Assembly (NCBI GenBank): GCA_900545745.1
Contig: URAD01000008.1
Coordinates: 1-64,000, forward strand
Reading direction: 5' to 3'
Origin: an uncultured Collinsella sp.
GTDB taxonomy: Bacteria > Actinomycetota > Coriobacteriia > Coriobacteriales > Coriobacteriaceae
Length of the DNA: 64,000 bases
The position numbers were made by a program, and so were the translations under genes. A model generated the notes under the pieces. That model was not told the DNA's origin and searched no databases. It saw only the letters and a list, made by a program, of their open reading frames with translations. Within the stretch, counting starts at the first letter, position 1. Each line of letters begins with the position of its first letter. Shown here in pieces: positions 1-7,925 of this stretch.

Positions 1-130
1 ACGGGCCAAAGCTCAGCAGCTGCGAGAGCGCCGAGAGCGCCATGCCCAAATAAGTTAGGAATTTACGGTCGCCGGCATATGCAAGCAGCTCGCCGATACC
101 GCCGCCTTCCCTTTTTGATCCCTTTGCCAT
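1..130 (-). CDS. N-terminal fragment of a probable ABC transporter ATP-binding/permease protein
   Basis: Only the first 43 codons lie in the window and the gene runs off the left edge. The start is ATG at 130, preceded on the minus strand by AGAAAGGA with good spacing. The peptide begins MAKGSKREGGG and continues into a segment rich in Leu, Ala and Ser that looks like the start of the first membrane helix. This short basic lead followed by a helix is what I associate with ABC exporter half-transporters (permease plus ATPase) of Coriobacteria, but no Walker motif is visible here. It is divergent from the AraC-type gene at 245 with about 115 bases between, an arrangement common for a transporter and its regulator. 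The family assignment rests on the N-terminus only, so it is tentative. Confidence 0.5.
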   Translation of the reverse strand, partial: MAKGSKREGGGIGELLAYAGDRKFLTYLGMALSALSQLLSFGP

Positions 131-244
131 GAGGTTCCTTTCTAACGGCTTGAGAGTTAACCTTAATCAACTTATCATTGATATGTTAGCCAAGGCACAC
201 AATCGAGCCAGGCGTGGACGTTTCCGCAAAGGAAGGGGACGCTT

Positions 245-1249
245 TTGAAAATGCATCGGGCCGCGACCGACATTACCGAGCTCTATGCACCACAGTTTGA
301 GCAGTTTGGCCTGGAGCTTTCCGGCAAGGGCGCCGTCTTTACCGGCGAGGTGGCAAACGATCGGGCACACGGCCGCGCATGGATCATGCCCCTCTCCCCT
401 GCCTGCATCGTCATGGAGCATTTCATCACCCCGACGCACGATATGTACCTGGCCGAATACACACCCGAACCGTACGCGTGTGTGAGCGAAGTCAGCATGC
501 CCACGCTCATGTGCATGCCCGAGGCTGGCATAACGCCCGCGAACCTTAAACCCTTGCATGGACCGTGGCCAAACAATGCCGTTTGCAGCTTTATCCAAGA
601 TAGCTGTGGCGAGGAATTAAGCCCGCTGTTTGCGGGGGAGCTCTATCACTCGTGCTCGGTGCTCTTTTTGCCTGGATATTTTGACGAACTGGAGCACCGC
701 TATCCCACCGAGTTCACGGGAATCTTTGAGGCGTTTGCCGAGCCATGGCACGAGGAAGCGACGTCTGCCATCTGCCACACGCTGCGCCGGATTAACGAGG
801 AACGCGCCCGCACCGTAGGCGGACACGTCTATATGCAGGGCATCGTGGAGACCATGGTCGCGGAGCTCGCCTGTTCGCGCGCGGCCCACAAGCAGGCGCG
901 GCAGGCGGCAGACACACGCGCCAGCATAACCATTGCCGAAGAAGCAACGGCAATGATTGAGCGCGCGCTCGACAAAGGCAGACGTGTGGGTGTCAACGAA
1001 GTGGCCGAGAGGCTCTACACAAGCCGCTCCAAACTATGCGCCACCTTTAAGGCCCAAACTGGCGAGTCCCTGGGCGCCTACATTCGCAGACGCCGCATGG
1101 AGCGAGCACAGGACCTTTTGGCCGATAGCGCGCTCACGATAGCGCAGGTGGCAGAGCGTCTAGGCTACCCTCAGCAGGCCGCCTTCGCCCAAGCCTTCAA
1201 GCAACACACCGGCACCACCCCCACCACTTGGCGAAGCAAGCATCGCTAA
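245..1249 (+). CDS. AraC-family transcriptional regulator
   Basis: A 334-residue protein with the AraC/XylS layout: an N-terminal ligand or dimerisation region of about 220 residues without a recognised enzyme motif, then two helix-turn-helix units in roughly the last 100 residues (GVNEVAERLYTSRSKLCATF, and later ALTIAQVAERLGYPQQAAFA followed by FKQHTGTTP, the family signature). The start is TTG at 245, placed 6-7 bases after AAGGAAGGGG. An in-frame ATG at 251 is the alternative and costs two residues. The gene is divergent from the ABC transporter gene at the left edge, so that transporter is the obvious candidate target; this is inference. Nothing in the sequence reveals the ligand. AraC membership is secure. 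Confidence 0.88.
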   Translation: MKMHRAATDITELYAPQFEQFGLELSGKGAVFTGEVANDRAHGRAWIMPLSPACIVMEHFITPTHDMYLAEYTPEPYACVSEVSMPTLMCMPEAGITPANLKPLHGPWPNNAVCSFIQDSCGEELSPLFAGELYHSCSVLFLPGYFDELEHRYPTEFTGIFEAFAEPWHEEATSAICHTLRRINEERARTVGGHVYMQGIVETMVAELACSRAAHKQARQAADTRASITIAEEATAMIERALDKGRRVGVNEVAERLYTSRSKLCATFKAQTGESLGAYIRRRRMERAQDLLADSALTIAQVAERLGYPQQAAFAQAFKQHTGTTPTTWRSKHR

Positions 1250-1313
1250 GGCCCAAGCTCCCTGGCCGTAACGGAGCGATTAATTAGCCGCCGCCCGTCA
1301 GCTCACCCAGGAT

Positions 1314-2678
1314 CTAAACGTCAAGATGCGCACAATCAAGCGCCTTTTTGATAAGAGGGACAGATCGATCAGCCAAATACAACGGAATGTTGAGCACCCC
1401 GTCGTCGAGCTTTAGGTTCTTAAGTGAGTAGCGGACCCTCAATGGAGTCGTCTCCGCATGCTTGTCGGCATAGTACTTAAGGCTCTTGGAATGAACGACC
1501 TCTCCCGATTTGACCTCGACGGGAACGATTTCGTTTCCGACTTGAATCAAAAAATCGACTTCGTGCTTCGGCTTCTCGTTTGTCCAATAACGCGGAGCAG
1601 CATCTAACTGTGAAAGTAATGCCTGAAGCACATAGTTCTCGGCGAACGAACCTTTGAACTCCGAAAATAGCGCATCCGAGATGGCAAAAGCGGACGCATC
1701 CAGCCTTGCCATGCGACGCAGCAAGCCGACATCAAGACAGTAGACCTTAAATGCCTTGAGGTCATCGTACGCAGAGAGCGGCACACCACCGGCAGCATTA
1801 AGGCGAACCGCCGTGATGAGCCCAGCATCGGCAAGCCATTCCAGAGCATCCTCGTATTCTCGAGCACGAGCCCCCTCGCGCACCGCACCCCAAACGAACT
1901 TTTTGTTCTCGCGCGCCAACTGAGCTGGAATCGAGTTCCATATTTGTGAAAGCTTGGCGAACTGCGCACGGCCACCATGCTTGGCAAAATCGCGCTCGTA
2001 GGAATCCAAGAGATCGGACAACACCTTATCGACCTGAACGATATCGCCCGTCTCCACCCACCGACCAAGAGCCTCTGGCATGCCGCCACATGCAAAATAA
2101 CGACGAAGATGCTCGACGAGACGGATATGGAAGAAATCGGGCACTGTCTCGATCTGATCCAGGCCGCCAAGGTATTCGTCGTAGTTTGCAGCGCCCTCGG
2201 CTTTCAGAAACTCGGAAAAGCTCATAGGGTGCATCTCCATGAACTCGACCTTTCCCACCGGAAAAGCGCTGGTCTCACGGGACAAGCGAACGCCCAACAA
2301 AGACCCTGCGCATGCGACGTGATACTCGGGGGCCTCGTCACAGAAGTATTTAAGGGCGCCGACTGCAGAAGGACAATCCTGGATCTCATCAATAATAAGC
2401 AGCGTCTCGCCGGGATCGATAGGCTGTCCAAATGCCAGGGAAAGGTTTGAGATGATCCGCCGAGGATCGCGCGTACCTTCGAAAAACTGAGCGTACTCGC
2501 TCTGTACCCCAGGTGACGGTTCCTCGAGCGTCAGATACACAAAATTGAGGTACGAGGTTCGGCCGAACTCCTTAAGCGCCCACGTCTTTCCAACCTGGCG
2601 CGCCCCCTTAAGGATAAGCGGCTTACGATATTCTGACGCTTTCCAAGCGTTAAGCTTGGCAATGATATCTCGCTGCAT
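1314..2678 (-). CDS. DUF4143 / AAA_14 family ATP-binding protein
   Basis: A 454-residue single-gene ATPase. Residues about 20-35 carry the Walker A motif GARQVGKTWALKEFG. Walker B is LLIIDEIQDCPSAV near residue 95. The C-terminal third has the DUF4143 pattern ending in a nuclease-like stretch, NEKPKHEVDFLIQVG followed by IVPVEVKSGE, which resembles the PD-(D/E)XK core seen at the end of this family. The family is widespread in gut bacteria and archaea, usually as isolated genes of unknown role. The start is ATG at 2678 with GGGAGG seven bases upstream. GC content is visibly lower than in the adjacent gat genes, suggesting recent acquisition. Directly upstream is a 75-bp imperfect palindrome (2698-2772) that could be its operator or a mobile remnant. 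Confidence 0.85.
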   Translation of the reverse strand: MQRDIIAKLNAWKASEYRKPLILKGARQVGKTWALKEFGRTSYLNFVYLTLEEPSPGVQSEYAQFFEGTRDPRRIISNLSLAFGQPIDPGETLLIIDEIQDCPSAVGALKYFCDEAPEYHVACAGSLLGVRLSRETSAFPVGKVEFMEMHPMSFSEFLKAEGAANYDEYLGGLDQIETVPDFFHIRLVEHLRRYFACGGMPEALGRWVETGDIVQVDKVLSDLLDSYERDFAKHGGRAQFAKLSQIWNSIPAQLARENKKFVWGAVREGARAREYEDALEWLADAGLITAVRLNAAGGVPLSAYDDLKAFKVYCLDVGLLRRMARLDASAFAISDALFSEFKGSFAENYVLQALLSQLDAAPRYWTNEKPKHEVDFLIQVGNEIVPVEVKSGEVVHSKSLKYYADKHAETTPLRVRYSLKNLKLDDGVLNIPLYLADRSVPLIKKALDCAHLDV

Positions 2679-2697
2679 GACCGAACCTCCCGCAAAG

Positions 2698-2772
2698 AAA
2701 CTTCCGTAAACGTGATATTTCCCACATTTTACCCTAGGTAAAACGTGACATTTATCACATTTACGGAAGTTT
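2698..2772. repeat. 75-bp imperfect palindrome upstream of the DUF4143 ATPase
   Basis: Two 36-base arms (2698-2733 and 2737-2772) match at 30 of 36 positions around the centre TTTTACCCTAGGTAAAA. Each arm holds a GTGA...TCAC-type sub-palindrome (GTGATATTTCCCAC and GTGACATTTATCAC). It begins 20 bases from the ATPase start codon, so it covers the promoter region. It could be a double operator or a MITE-like remnant. Confidence 0.75.
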
Positions 2773-2796
2773 TAAGCTCATTTCGCCACACTTTCA

Positions 2797-2839
2797 TCAC
2801 ATTTATTGCAATGTGACAAAGGGACAGTCCCTTTGTCAC
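2797..2839. repeat. Two small overlapping palindromes
   Basis: TCACATT and AATGTGA pair across 2797-2816, and a perfect 13-base stem with a one-base centre, GTGACAAAGGGAC / GTCCCTTTGTCAC, spans 2813-2839. The second resembles the CCACCACAAAGG hairpin family found elsewhere in the window. Its function is unknown. Confidence 0.6.
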
Positions 2840-2924
2840 CCGCACAAAAATGGACGCGCCAACGGCGCCCTCATTCACCAAATTCCATTCAGCCCCACCT
2901 GACCCGAACGGCCGAGTCGTCACA

Positions 2925-3065
2925 GAACCCGGGAGCCCCGGCAGGGCGGGTGCTTCCTCAAAATGAGTTCCGCACGCAAAGAAGGCCACTTAATGTGGCC
3001 TTCGTCTTGCGCAGGACTGTTCGAAATTTTGAGGAAGCACCCGCCCTGCCGGGGCTCCCGGGTTC
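2925..3065. repeat. Nested palindrome with perfect 39-bp outer arms downstream of gatB
   Basis: The outer arms (2925-2963 and 3027-3065) are perfect reverse complements over 39 bases. The 63-base interior holds a smaller terminator-like hairpin, GAAGGCCAC / GTGGCCTTC, preceded by GAGTTCCGCACGCAAAG. The element starts 4 bases after the gatB stop codon. It shares its architecture, and partly the junction motif, with elements at 56969-57083 and 59899-60023. Confidence 0.85.
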
Positions 3066-3069
3066 CCGC

Positions 3070-4746
3070 TTACGAGAGCGACGTTCTCAGCAACTCGTTG
3101 AAGAGCTTCGGATTGCCCTTGCCGCGGCTCGCCTTCATGCACTGGCCCACCAAAAAGCCAATGACCTTCTGGTTGCCGTCGCGATACTGCTGCGCCTGAT
3201 CGGCACAGTTTGCAAGCACCTCGTCCACGATCGGCTGCAGCGCGCCGGCATCGCTCACCTGACGCATGCCACGCTCGTCGACGATCTTGTTGGGATTGTC
3301 GCCGGTCTGGGCCATGGCCTCAAAGACCTCGTGCGCCTGGTTGGAGCTGATGGCATCGGTCGCCAGCAGCTTGGCAAGGGCTGCCACCTGAGCCGGCGCA
3401 ATGCCGGACTCGGCTAGTGAAACGCCTGCACCCTTAAGGTAGGCGATCATCTCGTTCACCAGCAAGTTTGCAACCGTCTGGGCCTCTTTGCCAGCCATAC
3501 CGGCAGCGGCGGCCTCAAAGAAGTCGGCAAACTCGGGGTCGCCAGCAATCTGCTCGGCGTCGGCCGTCTTAATGCCAAAGTCGGCCTCAAAACGGGCACG
3601 CTTGGCATCGGGCAGCTCGGGGATCTCGCCACGGCAGCGGTCGATGAACTCGTCGTCCAGATCGAACGGCGCCAGGTCGGGATCGGGGAACAGGCGATAG
3701 TCGTCGGCCGTCTCCTTCACGCGCATGACCACGGTACGCTTGCGGCTGGGCTCCCAGTGGCGGGTCTCCTGGTAGATAATGCCGCCCTCCTCGAGCACCT
3801 CGGCCTGACGGCAGATCTCGTAGGCAAGGCCGTCATGCAGGCTCTTAAACGAGTTGAGGTTCTTGAGCTCGGTCTTGGTGCCCAGCTTGGTCTCGCCGCG
3901 GCGGCGCAGCGACACGTTGCCGTCGCAGCGCATGGAACCCTTCTCCATGGAGCAGTCCGAAATGCCCAGCGTCACAAAGATGCGACGGAGCTTCTCCATA
4001 AACAGGCGAGCCTCCTCGGGCGTGCGCAGGTCGGGCTCGGTGACAAGCTCAATCAGCGGCGTGCCGCAGCGGTTGTAGTCGACGAGCGACTCGGCCGCGG
4101 CGGTAATGCGACCCTCGGCGCCACCCACGTGAACCATCTTGGCGGCATCCTCCTCCATATGGATACGCAAGATGCGGATAGGCACCGTGTAGGAACCGTC
4201 CTCGCGACGCTCGGGCATCTGCAGGTTGGACGCGTCATAGCTGGCTAGGTGGCCGGCGCGCTGATTGCCTTCGCGCATGGTCGACGTCATGGACGTGGAC
4301 AGGCCCTCGGCGTTGGCCGAAGCGCTCGCCAGGCTCTGGGCCTCGGCCTCACCAAACGCGCAGTCGGGGCGCTCGGCGGCACCGCGACCGGTCACGTCCA
4401 GGTCCAGGTGACCGTACATGGCAAAGGCGACCGGACCCTGCGTGGTCTGGAAGTTCTTGGCCATATCGGGATAGAAGTAGTGCTTGCGGTAGAACATCGA
4501 GTGGCGCTGAATCTCGCAGTTGGTAGCGAGACCGGCCTTGACGATGCTCTCGATGGCGCGCTTGTTGGGCACCGGCAGGGCTCCGGGCAGGCCCAGGCAC
4601 ACCGGGCACACGTTGGCGTTGGGCTCGTCATCGTGGCTGAGCTTGCAGTTGCAGAACATCTTGGTATCGAGTGCGGTGAGCTCGGTATGGATCTCCAGGC
4701 CGATCACGGCCTCCCAATCCTGCAGGACCTCGGAAAGCTCCTTCAT
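3070..4746 (-). CDS. gatB: Asp-tRNA(Asn)/Glu-tRNA(Gln) amidotransferase subunit B
   Basis: GatB is the kinase-like, tRNA-binding subunit of the GatCAB amidotransferase. It activates the side-chain carboxylate of misacylated Asp-tRNA(Asn) or Glu-tRNA(Gln) for amidation. The N-terminus WEAVIGLEIHTEL is the family signature. The zinc-site cysteines are visible as FCNCKL and ANVCPVCLGLPG, followed by FYRKHYFYPDMAKNFQ. The C-terminal YqeY-like tRNA-binding tail ends GNPKLFNELLR. At 558 residues it is somewhat longer than the usual 475-500, with an extra segment around residues 140-165 (rich in Ser, Ala and Glu). The ATG at 4746 overlaps the gatA stop codon by one base (TAATG), with GGGAGG upstream, so translation is coupled. 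A very large nested palindrome follows the stop. Confidence 0.97.
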   Translation of the reverse strand: MKELSEVLQDWEAVIGLEIHTELTALDTKMFCNCKLSHDDEPNANVCPVCLGLPGALPVPNKRAIESIVKAGLATNCEIQRHSMFYRKHYFYPDMAKNFQTTQGPVAFAMYGHLDLDVTGRGAAERPDCAFGEAEAQSLASASANAEGLSTSMTSTMREGNQRAGHLASYDASNLQMPERREDGSYTVPIRILRIHMEEDAAKMVHVGGAEGRITAAAESLVDYNRCGTPLIELVTEPDLRTPEEARLFMEKLRRIFVTLGISDCSMEKGSMRCDGNVSLRRRGETKLGTKTELKNLNSFKSLHDGLAYEICRQAEVLEEGGIIYQETRHWEPSRKRTVVMRVKETADDYRLFPDPDLAPFDLDDEFIDRCRGEIPELPDAKRARFEADFGIKTADAEQIAGDPEFADFFEAAAAGMAGKEAQTVANLLVNEMIAYLKGAGVSLAESGIAPAQVAALAKLLATDAISSNQAHEVFEAMAQTGDNPNKIVDERGMRQVSDAGALQPIVDEVLANCADQAQQYRDGNQKVIGFLVGQCMKASRGKGNPKLFNELLRTSLS

Positions 4747-6260
4747 TACAGCTCGCCTCCCTTCCCGGCAAAATCGGGCGCGACGGAAAGCGCGGGCGCA
4801 CCCGTAGCGGCATCGGCAAAGCCGCGCTCCAGGGCGCGGGCAAACGTGAGCAGCTGACGGTCCTTAAACGCCGGACCAACCAGCTGGGCAGAAACGGGCA
4901 GCTGAGTATCCTCGCCCAGGCCCAGCGGCACCGAGATGCCAACGTTGCCGCAAATGTTGAGCGAGATGGTGTACAGGTCGGAGAGGTACATCTGCGTGGG
5001 GTCGCTGATCTCGCCAAACTTAAAGGCCGTGCGCGGCGAGGCGGGCATGAGGATGGTGTCCACCTTGGCATACGCGGCGTCGTAGTCCTGCGTGATGAGC
5101 GTGCGGGCCTTTTGCGCAGCGTAGTAGTACTTGTCGTACACGCCCGAGCTCAGCAGGTAGGCGCCGAGCATCTGACGGCGCTTGGCCTCGGCGCCAAAGC
5201 CGTGGGCGCGCGAGAGCGAGCTTTGGTCGGACAGGTTGGCGCAGCCCTCCTCCTGATAGCCGTAGCGAATGCCGTCGAAGCGAGCCAGGTTGGAGAACGC
5301 CTCGGCCGGGCCGATGACGTAGTAGGCGGCGATGGCGGCGTCCAGGTGCGGCAGGTCGACCTCGACCAACTCGGCGCCCTGGTTCTGCAGCTCCTGGGCA
5401 GCGCGCTGAACAGCGGCCTTGACCTCGGGCGTCAGGCCCTCGGCCTCCATAAACGCGGGGATAATGCCCACGCGCTTGCCCTCGATGCTGTCGTTGAGAT
5501 GCTCGGTAAAGTCGACGGCGCAATCCTGACTGGTGCAGTCGTACGGATCGTGGCCCGCGCCGGTAAGCGCGTTCATGGCCAGCGCGACATCCTCGACCGT
5601 ACGGCCAAAGGGGCCCACCTGGTCGAGCGACGAGCCAAAGGCAACCACGCCGTAACGGCTCACGGCGCCATACGTGGGCTTAAAGCCCACCACGCCGCAC
5701 AGTGATGCCGGCTGGCGAATGGAGCCGCCGGTGTCCGAGCCCAGCGAGAGCGCGACCTCGCCCGCGGCGACAGCTGCAGCGGAGCCACCCGAGGAGCCGC
5801 CGGGCACGCGCTCGGTATCCCAAGGGTTGTTGGTGCGGTGGAACGCCGAGCTCTCGGTGGAGCTGCCAAAGGCAAACTCGTCCATGTTGGCCTTGCCCAT
5901 GGGCAGGCAGCCGGCGTCGAGCATGCGCTGGACGCAGGTGGCGGTGTAGACGCTCTGGTAGTCCTCGAGCATGCGGGAAGCACAGGTGGTGCGCGTGCCC
6001 ACGAGGTTCATGTTGTCCTTGATGGCCAGCGGCACGCCCGCGAGCGGGGGCAGCGGCTTGCCTGCGGCGCGGTCGGCATCCACGCGCGCGGCGGCCTCGA
6101 GCGCAAGCTCGGGCGCCACCTGCAGGAATGCCTGGACCCCGCCCTCGCGCGCCTCGATGGCAGCAAGGGAGGCCTGGGCCACCTCGGTAGCGGTAAAGTC
6201 GCCGGCGGCAACGCCCACAGCGATCTGGGCGGCGGTAAGGGAATCGAAGCTCTGAGCCAT
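4746..6260 (-). CDS. gatA: Asp-tRNA(Asn)/Glu-tRNA(Gln) amidotransferase subunit A
   Basis: GatA is the glutaminase subunit. It hydrolyses glutamine and passes ammonia to GatB. The 504-residue protein carries the amidase-signature Ser-cisSer-Lys triad: Lys81 in PLAIKDNMNLVG, the cis-Ser at about 156 in GGSSGGSAA, and the nucleophile Ser180 in GSDTGGSIRQPAS. Length and motif spacing are normal for the family. Its ATG overlaps the gatC stop (TAATG) and its stop overlaps the gatB start, so gatC-gatA-gatB is a tightly coupled operon. Whether the complex makes Asn-tRNA, Gln-tRNA or both cannot be read from GatA alone. The AspRS in this window has the His typical of non-discriminating enzymes, which fits at least the Asn route. 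Confidence 0.98.
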   Translation of the reverse strand: MAQSFDSLTAAQIAVGVAAGDFTATEVAQASLAAIEAREGGVQAFLQVAPELALEAAARVDADRAAGKPLPPLAGVPLAIKDNMNLVGTRTTCASRMLEDYQSVYTATCVQRMLDAGCLPMGKANMDEFAFGSSTESSAFHRTNNPWDTERVPGGSSGGSAAAVAAGEVALSLGSDTGGSIRQPASLCGVVGFKPTYGAVSRYGVVAFGSSLDQVGPFGRTVEDVALAMNALTGAGHDPYDCTSQDCAVDFTEHLNDSIEGKRVGIIPAFMEAEGLTPEVKAAVQRAAQELQNQGAELVEVDLPHLDAAIAAYYVIGPAEAFSNLARFDGIRYGYQEEGCANLSDQSSLSRAHGFGAEAKRRQMLGAYLLSSGVYDKYYYAAQKARTLITQDYDAAYAKVDTILMPASPRTAFKFGEISDPTQMYLSDLYTISLNICGNVGISVPLGLGEDTQLPVSAQLVGPAFKDRQLLTFARALERGFADAATGAPALSVAPDFAGKGGEL

Positions 6261-6571
6261 TACTCGCTCTCCCCCTCTCCCAAAATGGACGGCACGCGGA
6301 AGTAGCGGTCGCGCGCGCTGCCGGCGTTTTCGAGCGCGACGTCGAGCGGCAGATCGCGCTCGGGCTCGCGCAGGTCGTCGCCCATCACGTTGGACAGGCT
6401 TCCGATGGGATGGAACGTGGGCTCCACGTCGGGCAAGTCATATTGCAAGACGGGCTCGAGCATCTGGACGGCGTCGTTCATGTAGGACGTCATCTGGGTG
6501 AGCTCGTCATCGGTCAGTGCGATCTTTGCGTACTCGGCGATGCCGCGCACGTCTTTCTCGCTGAGTGCCAT
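6260..6571 (-). CDS. gatC: Asp-tRNA(Asn)/Glu-tRNA(Gln) amidotransferase subunit C
   Basis: GatC is the small subunit that wraps around the GatA-GatB interface and stabilises it. The predicted 103-residue product starts MALSEKDVRGIAEYAKIAL and contains DDLREPER and the Asn-Ala-Gly tail typical of the family. I chose ATG 6571 because GGAAGGGAG lies six bases upstream. An upstream in-frame ATG at 6589 lacks a binding site at the right distance. It is the first gene of the gatCAB operon. A TATACT hexamer about 40 bases upstream (around 6610) is a possible -10 box. The upstream gap holds two dispersed palindromes. Confidence 0.95.
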   Translation of the reverse strand: MALSEKDVRGIAEYAKIALTDDELTQMTSYMNDAVQMLEPVLQYDLPDVEPTFHPIGSLSNVMGDDLREPERDLPLDVALENAGSARDRYFRVPSILGEGESE

Positions 6572-6755
6572 AGGCGCTCCCTTCCGCATAACAGATAAAC
6601 CGCTCTAGTATACAAGGCAACGCCGCTTGGAGCAGGTGCTTTACCCAAATGCAGCGAAAACGTAACGAGGGCGGCGGTTGACAGGCGGCGGGCTTGCGGT
6701 TCTGCAGCGAAACCGCACCGTCCATAGCGAAAACCGTCCCGCCCGCAGCGAAAAG

Positions 6756-6812
6756 CATCACAACATTCGACGTTTATCGTCAAAATCGAGATTTTCATCG
6801 AATGTTGTGATG
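6756..6812. repeat. Dispersed palindrome family B, copy 1
   Basis: CATCACAACATTCGA at one end and its reverse complement TCGAATGTTGTGATG at the other enclose a 27-base interior. This copy is 57 bp. Three 65-bp copies with the same ends lie at 18500, 22588 and 23830. Next to it (6650-6755) are four loose copies of GCAGCGAAAAC-like sequence. Confidence 0.85.
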
Positions 6813-6828
6813 GTTTGGAAGCCCCCGA

Positions 6829-6861
6829 CCACCACAAAGATGCCTGTCCCCATTGTGGTGG
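6829..6861. repeat. Dispersed hairpin family A, copy 1
   Basis: A 33-base hairpin of the CCACCACAAAGG...CCTTTGTGGTGG type with inner GCCTGTCCCC. It lies 14 bases after the sortase stop codon on that gene's downstream side, the same placement as other copies, so it may act in 3'-end formation. Confidence 0.85.
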
Positions 6862-6875
6862 TTCTGGACGATGTC

Positions 6876-7814
6876 TTATGCCGAGGCCTTGGCCTTGCGG
6901 CGCTTACGGACCGCGTGGATCACGATGTCCAGCAGCAACAGCACAATGGCCACGACCACGATAAGCACGGCAAACTCGCGCTTGCCCCAGTGGCGGCCGG
7001 CCAGCGACTTTTGCTTGTCGACGTCCTTCTTGCTGTACTTGGTGCGTACGCAATGCACCAGCAGGCGATGGTCGTTCACGCCGTAGGGCGTGCAGGTGAC
7101 GAGCGTCACCTTGTCGGCACCGGGCTCGATGGTCAGCGACTCCATCTCCTCGGGCAGCACCACCTCGGAGTCCACCATCTTGTAGGCGAGCGTCTTGTTC
7201 ATGGTGTGCAGCAGCACCAGGTCGCCGGGCTCCAGCGAGTGGATGTCGTCGAACATGCTCAGGTTGCGCATGCCCGAGTGCGCGGTGAGCACGCAATGCG
7301 TCGAGGTGCCGCCCACCGGCAGGCTCGTACCCTCCAGGTGGCCGACGCCCGCCATAAGGACTTCTTCGCTCGTGCCGTGGTAGATGGGCATGCTCACGTC
7401 GATGGAGGGGATTTCGACCCAGCTCATCATGGGGTCGCGGTCAAAGATGAGCTGCTGGGCGTAGGGCTCGATCTGGTCGGCGGGAAGCTCGGTGGCCTCG
7501 CCCGCCAGCTGCTCGTTAAAGGAGCGCGCCTGGAGCAGGATGCGCTCGCGCTCCTCTTCGGAGAGCGCGTCCACCGTGCTGGACACGGTGATGATCTGGT
7601 TGAAAACGCCCGAGGCCTCGAGCCGGTCCAAGATCCACGGCCAGCTCATAAGACCCACGCCAATAAGGATGATGACGATAGTGATGAGCCGGTCGGCCCA
7701 GCGCGGCAGCCGTTTGCGACGACGCTTAGGCTTTGGTCGAGGTTTGGGCTGGGGGCTTGAGCCACCGTTTGCCGCGGTGTTATTGCTCTTCATATGTTTG
7801 GCGCCCTGCACCAT
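6876..7814 (-). CDS. Class C (pilus-type) sortase
   Basis: A 312-residue membrane-anchored transpeptidase expected to polymerise pilins by joining LPxTG-like motifs to pilin lysines. It has a basic, Pro-rich cytoplasmic N-terminus, a membrane helix at about 43-61, and a C-terminal second helix (FAVLIVVVAIVLLLLDIVIH) typical of class C. The catalytic triad is His179 (TAHSG), Cys241 (TLVTCTPYG) and Arg250 (NDHRLLVHC). DRDPMMSW around 125-132 occupies the place of the class C lid. The start ATG 7814 has GAGGAG nine bases upstream; ATG 7793 is an alternative. It probably serves the three LPxTG-like proteins at 10-17 kb, although two AbiE-like genes now separate it from them. Confidence 0.93.
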   Translation of the reverse strand: MVQGAKHMKSNNTAANGGSSPQPKPRPKPKRRRKRLPRWADRLITIVIILIGVGLMSWPWILDRLEASGVFNQIITVSSTVDALSEEERERILLQARSFNEQLAGEATELPADQIEPYAQQLIFDRDPMMSWVEIPSIDVSMPIYHGTSEEVLMAGVGHLEGTSLPVGGTSTHCVLTAHSGMRNLSMFDDIHSLEPGDLVLLHTMNKTLAYKMVDSEVVLPEEMESLTIEPGADKVTLVTCTPYGVNDHRLLVHCVRTKYSKKDVDKQKSLAGRHWGKREFAVLIVVVAIVLLLLDIVIHAVRKRRKAKASA

Positions 7815-7879
7815 CGCCGGTCACTCCTCTACAGCTCAGGTTGTCTAAACAAATAATAGCCGATTAGCGAGCCCATGCG

Positions 7880-7910
7880 CCGGACAACGCAGCTAGACTA
7901 CACTGTCCGG
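7880..7910. repeat. Hairpin downstream of the AbiEii-like gene
   Basis: CCGGACA (7880-7886) pairs with TGTCCGG (7904-7910). It lies between the AbiEii-like stop and the sortase start. No T-run follows, so I do not call it a terminator. Confidence 0.4.
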
Positions 7911-7925
7911 GCCACGTAACTCCAC

